Source: Campylobacterales bacterium (GTDB lineage Bacteria; Campylobacterota; Campylobacteria; Campylobacterales; SZUA-545). From it: a stretch of DNA of 10,890 bases. Made by a program: the position numbers and the translations under genes. The notes beneath the pieces are model-generated. The model did not search any database and was not told the origin of the DNA. It saw nothing but the letters and a program-made list of their open reading frames with translations. Positions within the stretch are counted from its first letter, which is position 1; every line of letters begins with the position of its first letter. Location of the stretch: positions 1 through 10,890 of the forward strand of contig JAOXRY010000159.1 of assembly GCA_025800305.1 (NCBI GenBank), in the 5' to 3' direction. Positions 1 to 6,244 of this stretch are shown here, piece after piece.

Positions 1-423
1 GTTGGTGTGATTTTTGGTCACTATGTGATGGATATTATGACAGCAGACCCTTTTTACTTGACAGCTACATCTCTAATTGGATTTATTGGGCTAATCGGTA
101 TCAATTCAAGAAACTCACTTTTAATTATTGACTTTGCAAAACAGTTAATAAAAGAGGAAGGTCATCACTCCCATAGAGCCATTGCAATAGCGACAGCCAC
201 AAGAGCAAAACCGATTCTTTTAACAGTTTTAGCAATTGTTCTAGCCAGTTCTCTTCTTGCAACAGACGCAGTTTTTGGAGGTCTTGGAGTTGCTCTTATA
301 GGAGGGACAATTTTTGCTTATTTTGTATCACTGTTTTTTGTACCAATTGTAATTCAAGGACCACTACAAAAACTAGATGATACAGGAGATTGTCAAGATG
401 AGATATTACACTCAATGGATTAA
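1..423 (+). CDS. RND-family efflux permease, C-terminal fragment (cut by window edge)
   Basis: The reading frame is open from the first base, so the gene begins outside the window; about 140 C-terminal residues are visible and it ends at TAA 421-423. The protein shows the last transmembrane helices of an inner-membrane RND (AcrB/HAE-like) proton-driven exporter: a glycine-rich helix ending in GLIGINSRNSLLIIDF (matching the family's GxxxNNxIxLIDF block), the conserved cytoplasmic loop AIATATRAKPILLT, and a final FGGLGVALIGGTIFAYFVSLFFVPIV helix pair read in part. In such pumps this part is the transmembrane proton-relay half, working with a periplasmic adaptor and an outer-membrane channel. 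Those partners would lie upstream, outside the window. The tail (TGDCQDEILHSMD) is short and acidic. Substrate (drug, metal, solvent) cannot be told from this fragment. The gene is probably last in its operon, since a perfect hairpin follows and the next gene is convergent. Confidence 0.9.
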   Translation, partial: VGVIFGHYVMDIMTADPFYLTATSLIGFIGLIGINSRNSLLIIDFAKQLIKEEGHHSHRAIAIATATRAKPILLTVLAIVLASSLLATDAVFGGLGVALIGGTIFAYFVSLFFVPIVIQGPLQKLDDTGDCQDEILHSMD

Positions 424-438
424 TTAACCTGCCATTGT

Positions 439-473
439 TGTAGATTTTCTATCTATTTGATAGAAAATCTACA
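439..473. terminator. Perfect 15-bp hairpin between convergent genes
   Basis: Arms 439-453 (TGTAGATTTTCTATC) and 459-473 are exact reverse complements around a 5-base loop. The hairpin sits 15 bases after the RND stop and 5 bases before the stop of the convergent minus-strand gene, so it is placed to stop transcription from both sides. Neither side has a clear run of T directly after the stem, so it is either a weak bidirectional terminator or an RNA 3'-end stabiliser. Confidence 0.7.
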
Positions 474-478
474 CTACT

Positions 479-2236
479 TTATAAATGACCATTTCTTTTA
501 AGATTTTTTTCTAGCCACTCCAATGAGAACAATATATCTCTATATTTACTTTTTTCAAACATAGATTTTATTTTTGGCAAAGATTTCACTGTCTCTTTTT
601 TGTAGTGATGCAGAAAAACGATGAGATCTTTTTTCTCTTTTTTGGTTAAAGAAGATGCAATTTCTAAAAGACTTTCCACATTACTCTTCTCTATCAAATA
701 TTTTTTTGCTTTTCTTGATAAGTTTCCATTATTTGCTCTTGTTGACTTAAAAAGCAAAGTTATAATATCTTTGTTATATTCTGTATCTTTGATAATAGGT
801 AGAATAATATCAAGGTTGTAGTAGTCTTTATCTTTATATAAAAACTCTAAAACCTGAAAGAATCTACTCTCTTGAAGATTTTTTTTATCAAATGCCAAAA
901 TAGCTTTTATATAACTAGTTCTATTTCTTGAAGCTAACTCATTAAACACCATATCGTAGTAACTTTCCAGTTCAAAAACCTTATTAGGTACAACTATTGA
1001 ATGCTTTATTGCAAACTCTATATCCCTTTCATAGATCTTTGTATTTAAATATATCTTTACTATTTTTTCTTCAAACTTATCTGTAAGTTTTTCTTGAGTT
1101 GTAGGGACACTTCTTGAATAAAGCTTTTGTATTAAACCTAAAGATATTCTTTCTTCTGGTATATTTGGAATCGATAGTTCTAAAAACTCTAAAAACTCTT
1201 CACTACTTTCTTGATTTCTAGGGTAGTTATTTATGACTTTTCTTGATAAATCAAGCCACTGCTTATCGGTTATATTTTTCTTATGATCACTATCCTCAAG
1301 AAAATCAGTAACTGCTTCAATCCCTAATAAAGGACATTTTCTATTATCTCTTAGATTGCTCCATATTCTTGGAATAGTTCCTATCTCATTTTGAATATTT
1401 GTATAAACTGGTAATCCTGCCTGATTATTTTCAACCATAGTCAAATAGCTTTTTAAAAACTTCTCAACACTCTTATCACATACTTGTAAATTTCCTCTTA
1501 AAATTTTCTCCAAATAAAAACCAGATCTACCAACTTCTACATAAGATAAAAGATTTAGCAATATCTTTTGATCCTCTTCATCAAAAGGCTGAGATCTACT
1601 GAGGTAAGTAAGAATAGGAGTAGTTCTTGTATCCCATGATGGAAACTCTATATTTTTTAATGTTGTTAGTAAAAATTCTCTGTATTTTCCATGATAGATT
1701 TTGTATCTATAAAATACCTTTAATATCTCCATATGGGCATTATCATTTTTATCTTGTGAAAAAGGTAGTGTTACTGCTTTATTAACTAGCTTATCAATTT
1801 GCTTTTTTGTATTGATATTTTTTAACATCTTCAAAATTGCTCTTGATTTAGAACTATTTTCCAATGCTTGATATTGTGCTTTTAATTTTTCTACTATTGC
1901 AGTGTCATCAATAGCAATACTAGCTTTAACCCAATAGCTTTCTCCATTCCATTTTTCTTCTAATATTTTAGATGTCACCAAACTTGTCGCAAAGTTTCTA
2001 ATACTTAAAGTTAGTTCTCTTTTTATTGCTTCATCACTGATTTCTTGCTCTTTTGAAAACTCTAAAGCCACACCTGAACCTACTTCATCTATAGTCATAT
2101 TTTCTATAGTTTTTAAAGCCTGTGCCCTTGAACTTGCTTTTGAGTCAGTATCACTTGCCATATAACGATACTCTTTTGTTAGAGTTACAGCTTGTAGTAT
2201 AGAGATAAATAGTAGTGGTAAAAGTAGATATTTCAT
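479..2236 (-). CDS. Exported protein with LPP20/FlgT-like N-terminal domain and long helical C-terminal region
   Basis: Function unknown; predicted periplasmic or envelope protein of 585 residues. The start is placed at ATG 2236-2234 rather than at the ATG 12 bases upstream. There a signal peptide (MKYLLLPLLFISILQA) begins directly, GGAG lies 6 bases before it, and the ATG overlaps the TGA of the preceding gene as ATGA. Residues about 21-110 form a domain shared with the upstream gene: KEYRYMASDTDSKASSRAQA, then EVGSGV, then EKWNGESYWVKASIAI with W96, G98 and W102. This resembles the domain seen in LPP20 lipoproteins and the N-terminus of FlgT-type flagellar proteins. Residues about 125-300 align with the rest of the upstream paralog (AVTLPF, KYREFLLTTLKNIE). 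Residues 300-585 have no counterpart there; they look all-helical, perhaps HEAT-like repeats, and are rich in Lys, Glu and Leu. No catalytic motif is seen. It is translationally coupled to the upstream gene, so the two products are probably made together. Confidence 0.8.
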   Translation of the reverse strand: MKYLLLPLLFISILQAVTLTKEYRYMASDTDSKASSRAQALKTIENMTIDEVGSGVALEFSKEQEISDEAIKRELTLSIRNFATSLVTSKILEEKWNGESYWVKASIAIDDTAIVEKLKAQYQALENSSKSRAILKMLKNINTKKQIDKLVNKAVTLPFSQDKNDNAHMEILKVFYRYKIYHGKYREFLLTTLKNIEFPSWDTRTTPILTYLSRSQPFDEEDQKILLNLLSYVEVGRSGFYLEKILRGNLQVCDKSVEKFLKSYLTMVENNQAGLPVYTNIQNEIGTIPRIWSNLRDNRKCPLLGIEAVTDFLEDSDHKKNITDKQWLDLSRKVINNYPRNQESSEEFLEFLELSIPNIPEERISLGLIQKLYSRSVPTTQEKLTDKFEEKIVKIYLNTKIYERDIEFAIKHSIVVPNKVFELESYYDMVFNELASRNRTSYIKAILAFDKKNLQESRFFQVLEFLYKDKDYYNLDIILPIIKDTEYNKDIITLLFKSTRANNGNLSRKAKKYLIEKSNVESLLEIASSLTKKEKKDLIVFLHHYKKETVKSLPKIKSMFEKSKYRDILFSLEWLEKNLKRNGHL

Positions 2237-3183
2237 TTGCCACTCCATTTACCATTTAATTTGGTTGCAACATCCTTTGGAAGTGCCCTAAGAAAAACTT
2301 TTTTCTCTTTTCCAAAATCAACAGCTATTGGTCTTCCTACTTTTTTGTCGTATACCATTTGAAGATAAGTATCACTTATCTTGTATAACTCTTGTTTTGT
2401 ACCGTTTACATACTTAAACATGTTGTAGTAATAGCCACCTTGCATATTTCTAGGCATTCTTGCCAACAGATCTAAAATAATTTTAGACTCTTTTTCACTA
2501 TACATCTTTGTACTTGCCACATACTTTATTATCAAAGAAATTCGGTAGTCTTCCCTTTGAGGTTCAATAGTTTTTAAAATATTAAAAAGAAAATCACGGT
2601 ATTGCTTATCATCAATTCTATATTTTTTTAACGTATACAAAACCTTTTGATGAAGCTTAATATTTTTTTCACCCTCCATAGGAAGCAGAATAGCTTTTGA
2701 GGTCATTGCTTTTATTTTTTCAGGTGTTCTAAGATTATACAAGCCTACTTTAACTTTTTCTCTTAGATCTTCATACTGACTATTTAATCGATTAATCTTT
2801 ACTTTTTTAATCTGTTTCTTAAACTCTTTATTCATAGTCTCTTTATTCACTTCAATAGAGACCTTTATCCAAAACTTTTCTCCATCCCATTTTTCATCTA
2901 AGATCTCTGTTTTAGTAAGAGCAACAGAGAGTGTTTGAAGATTTGTTCTTATCATCTTTTTGTATTCATCATCTTTTATATTTGTTGTTTTACTAATAGA
3001 TGAGGAGACCTCAGTTCCCACTTCTTTAATTAACTGTTGCTTCAAAGCATTTAGAGCAGCTTTTCTAGCACTGGCTTTAGAATCGTTTTCACTTGCATTG
3101 TATGTGTACTCTTTTACATAATTCTCACCAAATAATTGACTTGAAATTATAAAAAAGAAAAAAACATATTTAAATATTTTCAT
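2233..3183 (-). CDS. Exported protein with LPP20/FlgT-like domain, shorter paralog
   Basis: Function unknown; predicted exported protein of 316 residues. The longest ORF starts at 3255, but ATG 3183-3181 is chosen because it opens a typical signal peptide (MKIFKYVFFFFIISSQLFG, cleavage likely before ENYVKEY) and has a GGGAAG ribosome binding site just upstream; the upstream stretch contains the promoter instead. Residues about 23-112 carry the same domain as the downstream gene: KEYTYNASENDSKASARKAA, then KEVGTEV, then EKWDGEKFWIKVSIEV with W99, G101 and W105. The remainder (AILLPM, QYRDFLFNILKTIE, SKIILDLLARM, DTYLQMVYDKKVGRP) aligns along its length with the paralog's residues 125-300. The pair therefore arose by tandem duplication followed by gain or loss of a C-terminal extension. 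The last codons overlap the next gene by 4 bases. The family assignment is by resemblance only; a flagellar role is possible but nothing nearby (no flg genes) supports it. Confidence 0.8.
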   Translation of the reverse strand: MKIFKYVFFFFIISSQLFGENYVKEYTYNASENDSKASARKAALNALKQQLIKEVGTEVSSSISKTTNIKDDEYKKMIRTNLQTLSVALTKTEILDEKWDGEKFWIKVSIEVNKETMNKEFKKQIKKVKINRLNSQYEDLREKVKVGLYNLRTPEKIKAMTSKAILLPMEGEKNIKLHQKVLYTLKKYRIDDKQYRDFLFNILKTIEPQREDYRISLIIKYVASTKMYSEKESKIILDLLARMPRNMQGGYYYNMFKYVNGTKQELYKISDTYLQMVYDKKVGRPIAVDFGKEKKVFLRALPKDVATKLNGKWSGK

Positions 3184-3223
3184 GAACTTCCCAAACTTAA
3201 TTAAATCAAAAGAAAATACTACA

Positions 3224-3232
3224 AATATATCA
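3224..3232 (-). promoter_or_regulatory. Extended -10 promoter for the paralog operon
   Basis: On the minus strand TGATATATT reads as an extended -10 element (TGnTATATT, 5 of 6 to TATAAT), about 40 bases before ATG 3183. No convincing -35 box is present, which is usual for this phylum. Inferred by pattern only. Confidence 0.5.
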
Positions 3233-3278
3233 CTTAAACACCATACAAAAGACAATCATATTTTTTTCATATTTTTGA

Positions 3279-3284
3279 TATAAT
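3279..3284 (+). promoter_or_regulatory. Porin promoter (-10 TATAAT) with T-rich upstream region
   Basis: A consensus TATAAT is preceded by a T-rich tract (3261-3276) and no clear -35 box, the usual layout of sigma-70 promoters in Campylobacter relatives. Transcription would start near 3291, giving a leader of about 23 bases. The ribosome binding site AGGTGG at 3301-3306 lies 7 bases before the porin ATG. Confidence 0.7.
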
Positions 3285-3313
3285 TTAAAAAAATTGTAAA
3301 AGGTGGAAAATTA

Positions 3314-4660
3314 ATGAAAAAAGTATCCATAGCTCTTCTAGGAGTTTTATGTGCATCTTATCTAGGTGCAGCTAGTCACAACACAAAAGCTGGTGAATTT
3401 AAAGCCAGTGTATTTACAGAGTATGGAATGACAACATCGAGTCCTTGGAATCCTAACTCAGATAAGTTAAATGGGATGTCAATAGGTGCAAGAGCAGACT
3501 ATATGTCCAGATCTTTTTTGATTCCTGAACTTAGTATGGGAATTTCAGCAATTGTTGCTCACCCAGTAATTTCAAGTGAGAAAAACTCAGCAGGTTTCTT
3601 CGGTCAATCTAACATGGATTCAGAAGGAGATTCTAAAGGTTTCTTTGGACTTAATGAACTTTTTTTCAAATTTACAAATAGAAACTACATTTTAAAAGCG
3701 TTAATGCAAGAGATAGAAACACCTATGGTGAACACAGGAGATAGTATGTTTCTTCCAAATAGCTATAACGCTGTAATGTTGGATATCTTCCCTGGAAAAG
3801 TAAAAGTTCAAGCTGGTTATCTTATGGCTATGAGTGGAGCAGACAAAGGTATTGACGCTAATATGCAAGAAAAAAGAGAAAAGTTTCACAGTATGTCAAA
3901 AGCACTTACTGGAAATGATAATGCAGATGATGCTGGACTTTGGATGATTGGAGCTGTTTATAATCCAAAAAGTGAACCAATTAGAGCAAGAGCTTACTAT
4001 CATATGATTCGAGATTTTGAAGTAGGTAACCAAGATGAATCATATAAAGGTATGTATCTAGATGTTAGATACTCAACACTTAACTATCAACCAATTTATA
4101 AGAAAAACTCGAAAGGGAAAAGATATCTAGACAAACCAAGAAGAGTTAAGTTTCAAGGGAGTGCACAGTATTACACAGGTGACTACAGTCTTGTATCATC
4201 ATACTCAGTATTTGGATTTAAAGCATCTTATGTAAATAGCAGAAACAGCCCTTATAAATTCACCTATGCAATGAATACAGTTGGTGGAGATGGAAAAGGT
4301 GTTAGTAGCTTTTTTGGAAGCAGATCTGAATATACAGCAATGGAACAATTTAATTTAAGCTCAGTTAGTGCTGCAAAAAGTGCTATGAAAGTTGATGTAG
4401 ATTACTATAGAGGCAATAGAACTAAATTGAATCTTGCATTTGCTACATTTACAGGAGATGACACTGGAAGTAGTGCTTATGGTACAAACCAACACGTAAA
4501 AAGTGGAAACATTGTAGATATTGGTGGAAAGTATCAGTACAATAGAAAAATCTCTTTAGGTGGTGTTTTTGAGTATCAAATGCTAGATGGTAGAGGAACT
4601 AAAAAAGATGATGTGGAAGACACATCAGTATTAAAACTATCAGCAACTTATAAATTCTAA
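3314..4660 (+). CDS. Outer-membrane porin, OprD-like campylobacterotal type
   Basis: Predicted beta-barrel porin of 448 residues for diffusion of small solutes across the outer membrane. A signal peptide (MKKVSIALLGVLCASYLGAA, cleavage near residue 20-21) is followed by alternating polar/aromatic strands such as FKASVFTEYGM and MSIGARADYM. The C-terminus ATYKF ends in Phe, the recognition signal for the BAM barrel-assembly machinery. The stretch IETPMVNTGDSMFLPNSYNAVML (residues about 135-157, read in parts) matches the D/ETPxxNxxDxxxxPN block seen in OprD-family porins of this phylum; this family assignment is from memory of the motif. The gene is monocistronic, with its own TATAAT promoter, a good ribosome binding site and a terminator hairpin 12 bases after the stop. 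It is transcribed divergently from the LPP20-like operon with about 130 bases between starts, so shared regulation is possible. Substrate preference cannot be read from the sequence. Confidence 0.87.
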   Translation: MKKVSIALLGVLCASYLGAASHNTKAGEFKASVFTEYGMTTSSPWNPNSDKLNGMSIGARADYMSRSFLIPELSMGISAIVAHPVISSEKNSAGFFGQSNMDSEGDSKGFFGLNELFFKFTNRNYILKALMQEIETPMVNTGDSMFLPNSYNAVMLDIFPGKVKVQAGYLMAMSGADKGIDANMQEKREKFHSMSKALTGNDNADDAGLWMIGAVYNPKSEPIRARAYYHMIRDFEVGNQDESYKGMYLDVRYSTLNYQPIYKKNSKGKRYLDKPRRVKFQGSAQYYTGDYSLVSSYSVFGFKASYVNSRNSPYKFTYAMNTVGGDGKGVSSFFGSRSEYTAMEQFNLSSVSAAKSAMKVDVDYYRGNRTKLNLAFATFTGDDTGSSAYGTNQHVKSGNIVDIGGKYQYNRKISLGGVFEYQMLDGRGTKKDDVEDTSVLKLSATYKF

Positions 4661-4671
4661 AACAAATTTTC

Positions 4672-4700
4672 AAGGTGGGACTAAAACAGCCCACCTTCTT
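4672..4700 (+). terminator. Porin terminator hairpin
   Basis: AAGGTGGG (4672-4679) pairs with CCCACCTT (4690-4697) around a 10-base A-rich loop, followed by CTTTAAAAA. The stem is GC-rich compared with its surroundings and lies just after the porin stop. The T-run is short, so efficiency may be moderate. Confidence 0.75.
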
Positions 4701-4739
4701 TAAAAATCAAACAAAAGCTTTATTTAAGCAGTATTTGTG

Positions 4740-4745
4740 TATTAT
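4740..4745 (+). promoter_or_regulatory. Tentative -10 (TATTAT) for rpmI-rplT
   Basis: TATTAT lies about 45 bases before the rpmI start and is the best -10 candidate between the porin terminator and rpmI. The -35 region is poor. An inverted repeat AAAAGCT (4713-4719) / AGCTTTT (4750-4756) surrounds it and could be a control site or chance. The rpmI ribosome binding site AAGGAG is at 4776-4781. Confidence 0.4.
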
Positions 4746-4790
4746 CACGAGCTTTTTTAAGAAGACAATTTATGGAAGGAGATCATTTTT

Positions 4791-4985
4791 ATGCCGAAAA
4801 TGAAGACTAAAAGAGGTGCAGCTAAAAGATTTAAAGCTACAAAAAACTCTATCAAAAGAGGTGCAGCATTTAGAAGCCACATCTTAACTAAAAAAAGTCC
4901 TAAAAAAATGAGAGGACTTAGAAGTGCAAAATCTGTTCATTCAACAAATGAATCTAGCGTTAAATTAATGCTAGGAATGAAGTAA
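4791..4985 (+). CDS. rpmI: 50S ribosomal protein L35 (bL35)
   Basis: Small, very basic ribosomal protein of the large subunit, 64 residues, the normal length for bL35. The sequence opens MPKMKTKRGAAKRF and has the family's later KRGAAFRSHILTKKS and KKMRGLRS blocks. The AAGGAG ribosome binding site lies 9 bases before the ATG. It is followed by rplT after a 96-base structured spacer, the conserved order in bacteria. The usual upstream partner infC (translation initiation factor IF-3) is absent; a porin and its terminator precede instead. From memory, Campylobacter jejuni also keeps rpmI-rplT apart from thrS-infC, so this is a lineage trait rather than a local oddity. Confidence 0.97.
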   Translation: MPKMKTKRGAAKRFKATKNSIKRGAAFRSHILTKKSPKKMRGLRSAKSVHSTNESSVKLMLGMK

Positions 4986-5081
4986 TCGTAGTTTAGACGT
5001 TAAGTCTTATATCCTCCCGCAAACACAAGTGAAACGGGAAAGTTCGCTAAAAGCGACACCAGACAGGTAAAAGGAACCACA
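4986..5081 (+). promoter_or_regulatory. Structured rpmI-rplT spacer, candidate L20 autoregulatory RNA
   Basis: The 96-base spacer is long for adjacent ribosomal genes and rich in pairing: AGAC/GTCT (4995-4998 / 5004-5007), TCCCG/CGGGA (5015-5019 / 5035-5039), and TCGCT/AGCGA (5044-5048 / 5052-5056, 3-base loop). The rplT ribosome binding site AAAAGGA (5069-5075 region) lies in a loop closed by GGT/ACC, with an alternative ACC at 5058-5060 able to pair with the same GGT. In other bacteria L20 represses its own operon by binding mRNA that mimics its 23S rRNA site; that this spacer does so here is inference. Confidence 0.45.
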
Positions 5082-5432
5082 ATGAGAGTAAAAACTGGAA
5101 TAGTTAGAAGAAGAAAACATAAAAAGATATTAAAACTAGCAAAAGGTTATTATGCTGGTAGAAGTAAACACTACAGAAAAGCTAAAGAACAAGTAGAACA
5201 CGCTTTAGTATATGCTTACAGAGATAGAAAGCAGAAAAAAAGAGAGTTCAGAAGATTATGGATTCAAAGAATCAATGCAGCTTGTAGATTACAAGGAATG
5301 TCTTATTCGGTATTTATAAATGGTCTTAAAAAAGCTAATATCGAGCTAGATAGAAAAATCTTAGCAGATATGGCAATGAATGATGCTGCAACTTTTGCAC
5401 AAGTTGTTGAGCAAGTAAAAGCAGCAAAATAA
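5082..5432 (+). CDS. rplT: 50S ribosomal protein L20 (bL20)
   Basis: Large-subunit assembly protein that binds 23S rRNA early in ribosome formation and in several bacteria represses its own operon. The product is 116 residues (family usually 117-119). It has the expected basic N-terminal arm (MRVKTGIVRRRKHKKILKLA), the GYYAGRSKHYRKAKEQV block, the RDRKQKKREFRRLWIQRINA helix, and the C-terminal globular part with YSVFINGLKKANIELDRKILADMA. The start has an AAAGGA ribosome binding site 6-7 bases upstream. It is the last gene of the unit; a strong terminator starts 15 bases after the stop. Confidence 0.98.
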   Translation: MRVKTGIVRRRKHKKILKLAKGYYAGRSKHYRKAKEQVEHALVYAYRDRKQKKREFRRLWIQRINAACRLQGMSYSVFINGLKKANIELDRKILADMAMNDAATFAQVVEQVKAAK

Positions 5433-5447
5433 ATCAAAAAACTATTT

Positions 5448-5472
5448 CTCCCTACCTTGGTAGGGAGTTTTT
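5448..5472 (+). terminator. Rho-independent terminator of rpmI-rplT
   Basis: CTCCCTACC (5448-5456) pairs with GGTAGGGAG (5459-5467); in practice an 8-bp stem with a CTTG-type loop. It is followed by TTTTTCTTTT. This is the clearest intrinsic terminator in the window. Confidence 0.92.
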
Positions 5473-5494
5473 CTTTTCTATTTTAAATCAATAA

Positions 5495-5535
5495 TATAAT
5501 TTTTCTCAGCAAAGCTAAAAGCTTCAATGAGAGAA
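5495..5535 (+). promoter_or_regulatory. Cyclophilin promoter (TATAAT) with overlapping nested dyad
   Basis: TATAAT at 5495-5500 is preceded by a T-rich tract and puts transcription start near 5507. A nested inverted repeat lies across that point: TTTTCTCA (5501-5508) with TGAGAGAA (5528-5535, one wobble), enclosing AAGCT/AGCTT (5512-5516 / 5520-5524) across a symmetric 3/3 internal loop. Only the inner part would be in the RNA if the start is at 5507, so the dyad could be a protein-binding operator. This is inference. Confidence 0.5.
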
Positions 5536-5573
5536 GTTTCTTTGTAAAATAATTTTCGAAAAAGGAGATATTC

Positions 5574-6104
5574 ATGTTAAACAAATTTTTATTTTTACTA
5601 ATGTTACTGACTTCATTTGTATATGGAGGAAAAAACCCAATAGTTGTTTTAGAAACAAATCAAGGAAAAATAGAGTTAGAACTTTTTCCAAAAGTTGCTC
5701 CTAAAACTGTAGAGAACTTTATCGGTCTTGCCCAAAAGGGTTACTATAATGGTATTACTTTCCATAGAGTAATTCCAAATTTTATGATTCAAGGTGGAGA
5801 TCCTACAGGAACAGGTAGAGGAGGAGAATCATTATGGGGTGGAAAATTCCAAGATGAATTTAAGCCAGGTGTGATCTTTGATAAGCATGGTCTTTTAGCA
5901 ATGGCAAATGCTGGTAAAAATACCAATGGAAGTCAATTTTTTATTACAACTAGACCTACCTCTTGGCTAAACGGCTATCACACAATTTTTGGGCAAGTTA
6001 TTAAAGGATATGAAAACGTTCGTAAAATAGAAAGAACAAAAAGAGATAGAAGAGACAGACCACTAAAGCCTCAAACAATAATCAAAGCCTACTTAAAAAA
6101 ATAG
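5574..6104 (+). CDS. Peptidyl-prolyl cis-trans isomerase, cyclophilin type, exported
   Basis: Catalyses cis-trans isomerisation of proline peptide bonds during protein folding; the N-terminal signal peptide (MLNKFLFLLMLLTSFVYG) points to the periplasm, as for PpiA. The mature protein is a complete single cyclophilin domain (residues about 22-175). The family signature FHRVIPNFMIQGGDPTGTGRGG spans residues 63-84. Active-site residues by alignment to human cyclophilin A are R65, F70, Q73, Q121, F123, W131 and H136, all present, so it should be active. W131 is the position that governs cyclosporin sensitivity in the family. The ribosome binding site AAGGAG lies 6 bases before the ATG. It appears monocistronic, with its own TATAAT promoter and a 12-bp hairpin just after the stop. 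Total length 176 residues is normal for an exported bacterial cyclophilin. The basic stretch RTKRDRRDRP near the C-terminus is a small surface feature of unknown meaning. Confidence 0.93.
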   Translation: MLNKFLFLLMLLTSFVYGGKNPIVVLETNQGKIELELFPKVAPKTVENFIGLAQKGYYNGITFHRVIPNFMIQGGDPTGTGRGGESLWGGKFQDEFKPGVIFDKHGLLAMANAGKNTNGSQFFITTRPTSWLNGYHTIFGQVIKGYENVRKIERTKRDRRDRPLKPQTIIKAYLKK

Positions 6105-6111
6105 TTTTCTT

Positions 6112-6144
6112 AACAATCTCTACAAACATACAGTAGAGATTGTT
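6112..6144 (+). terminator. Terminator hairpin after the cyclophilin gene
   Basis: AACAATCTCTAC (6112-6123) and GTAGAGATTGTT (6133-6144) form a perfect 12-bp stem with a 9-base loop, 7 bases after the stop. It is followed by CCATCTATTTTTCC, a delayed T-run, so it is a probable but imperfect intrinsic terminator. Confidence 0.75.
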
Positions 6145-6201
6145 CCATCTATTTTTCCTGAAACATTAAACAATTTCTTAAATTTTACGATTTTAATCTA
6201 C

Positions 6202-6225
6202 AACCAAATTTAAACCAAAATTTAA
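6202..6225 (+). repeat. Short tandem direct repeat upstream of the J-domain gene
   Basis: AACCAAATTTAA (6202-6213) is followed by AACCAAAATTTAA (6213-6225), two near-identical copies differing by one A, ending about 20 bases before the start codon. They lie downstream of a weak -10-like TTTAAT (6192-6197), so they would fall near the transcription start. They may be a regulator site or simply AT-rich drift. Confidence 0.35.
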
Positions 6226-6244
6226 GATCTAGGATAAGCAAAGT

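Noticed and set aside
621..889. Plus-strand open frame inside the longer LPP20-like gene
   Set aside because: Antisense shadow with no ribosome binding site; the minus-strand gene is continuous and homologous to its neighbour.
2237..2248. Start of the 585-residue gene at the upstream ATG (2248)
   Set aside because: It would destroy the signal peptide start; the GGAG site and ATGA overlap point to ATG 2236.
3184..3255. Start of the 316-residue gene at 3255
   Set aside because: The extra residues overlap a likely promoter, lack a ribosome binding site, and precede a typical signal peptide starting at 3183.
3701..3889. Minus-strand open frame inside the porin gene
   Set aside because: Cys/His-rich nonsense translation opposite a clear porin; no start signal.
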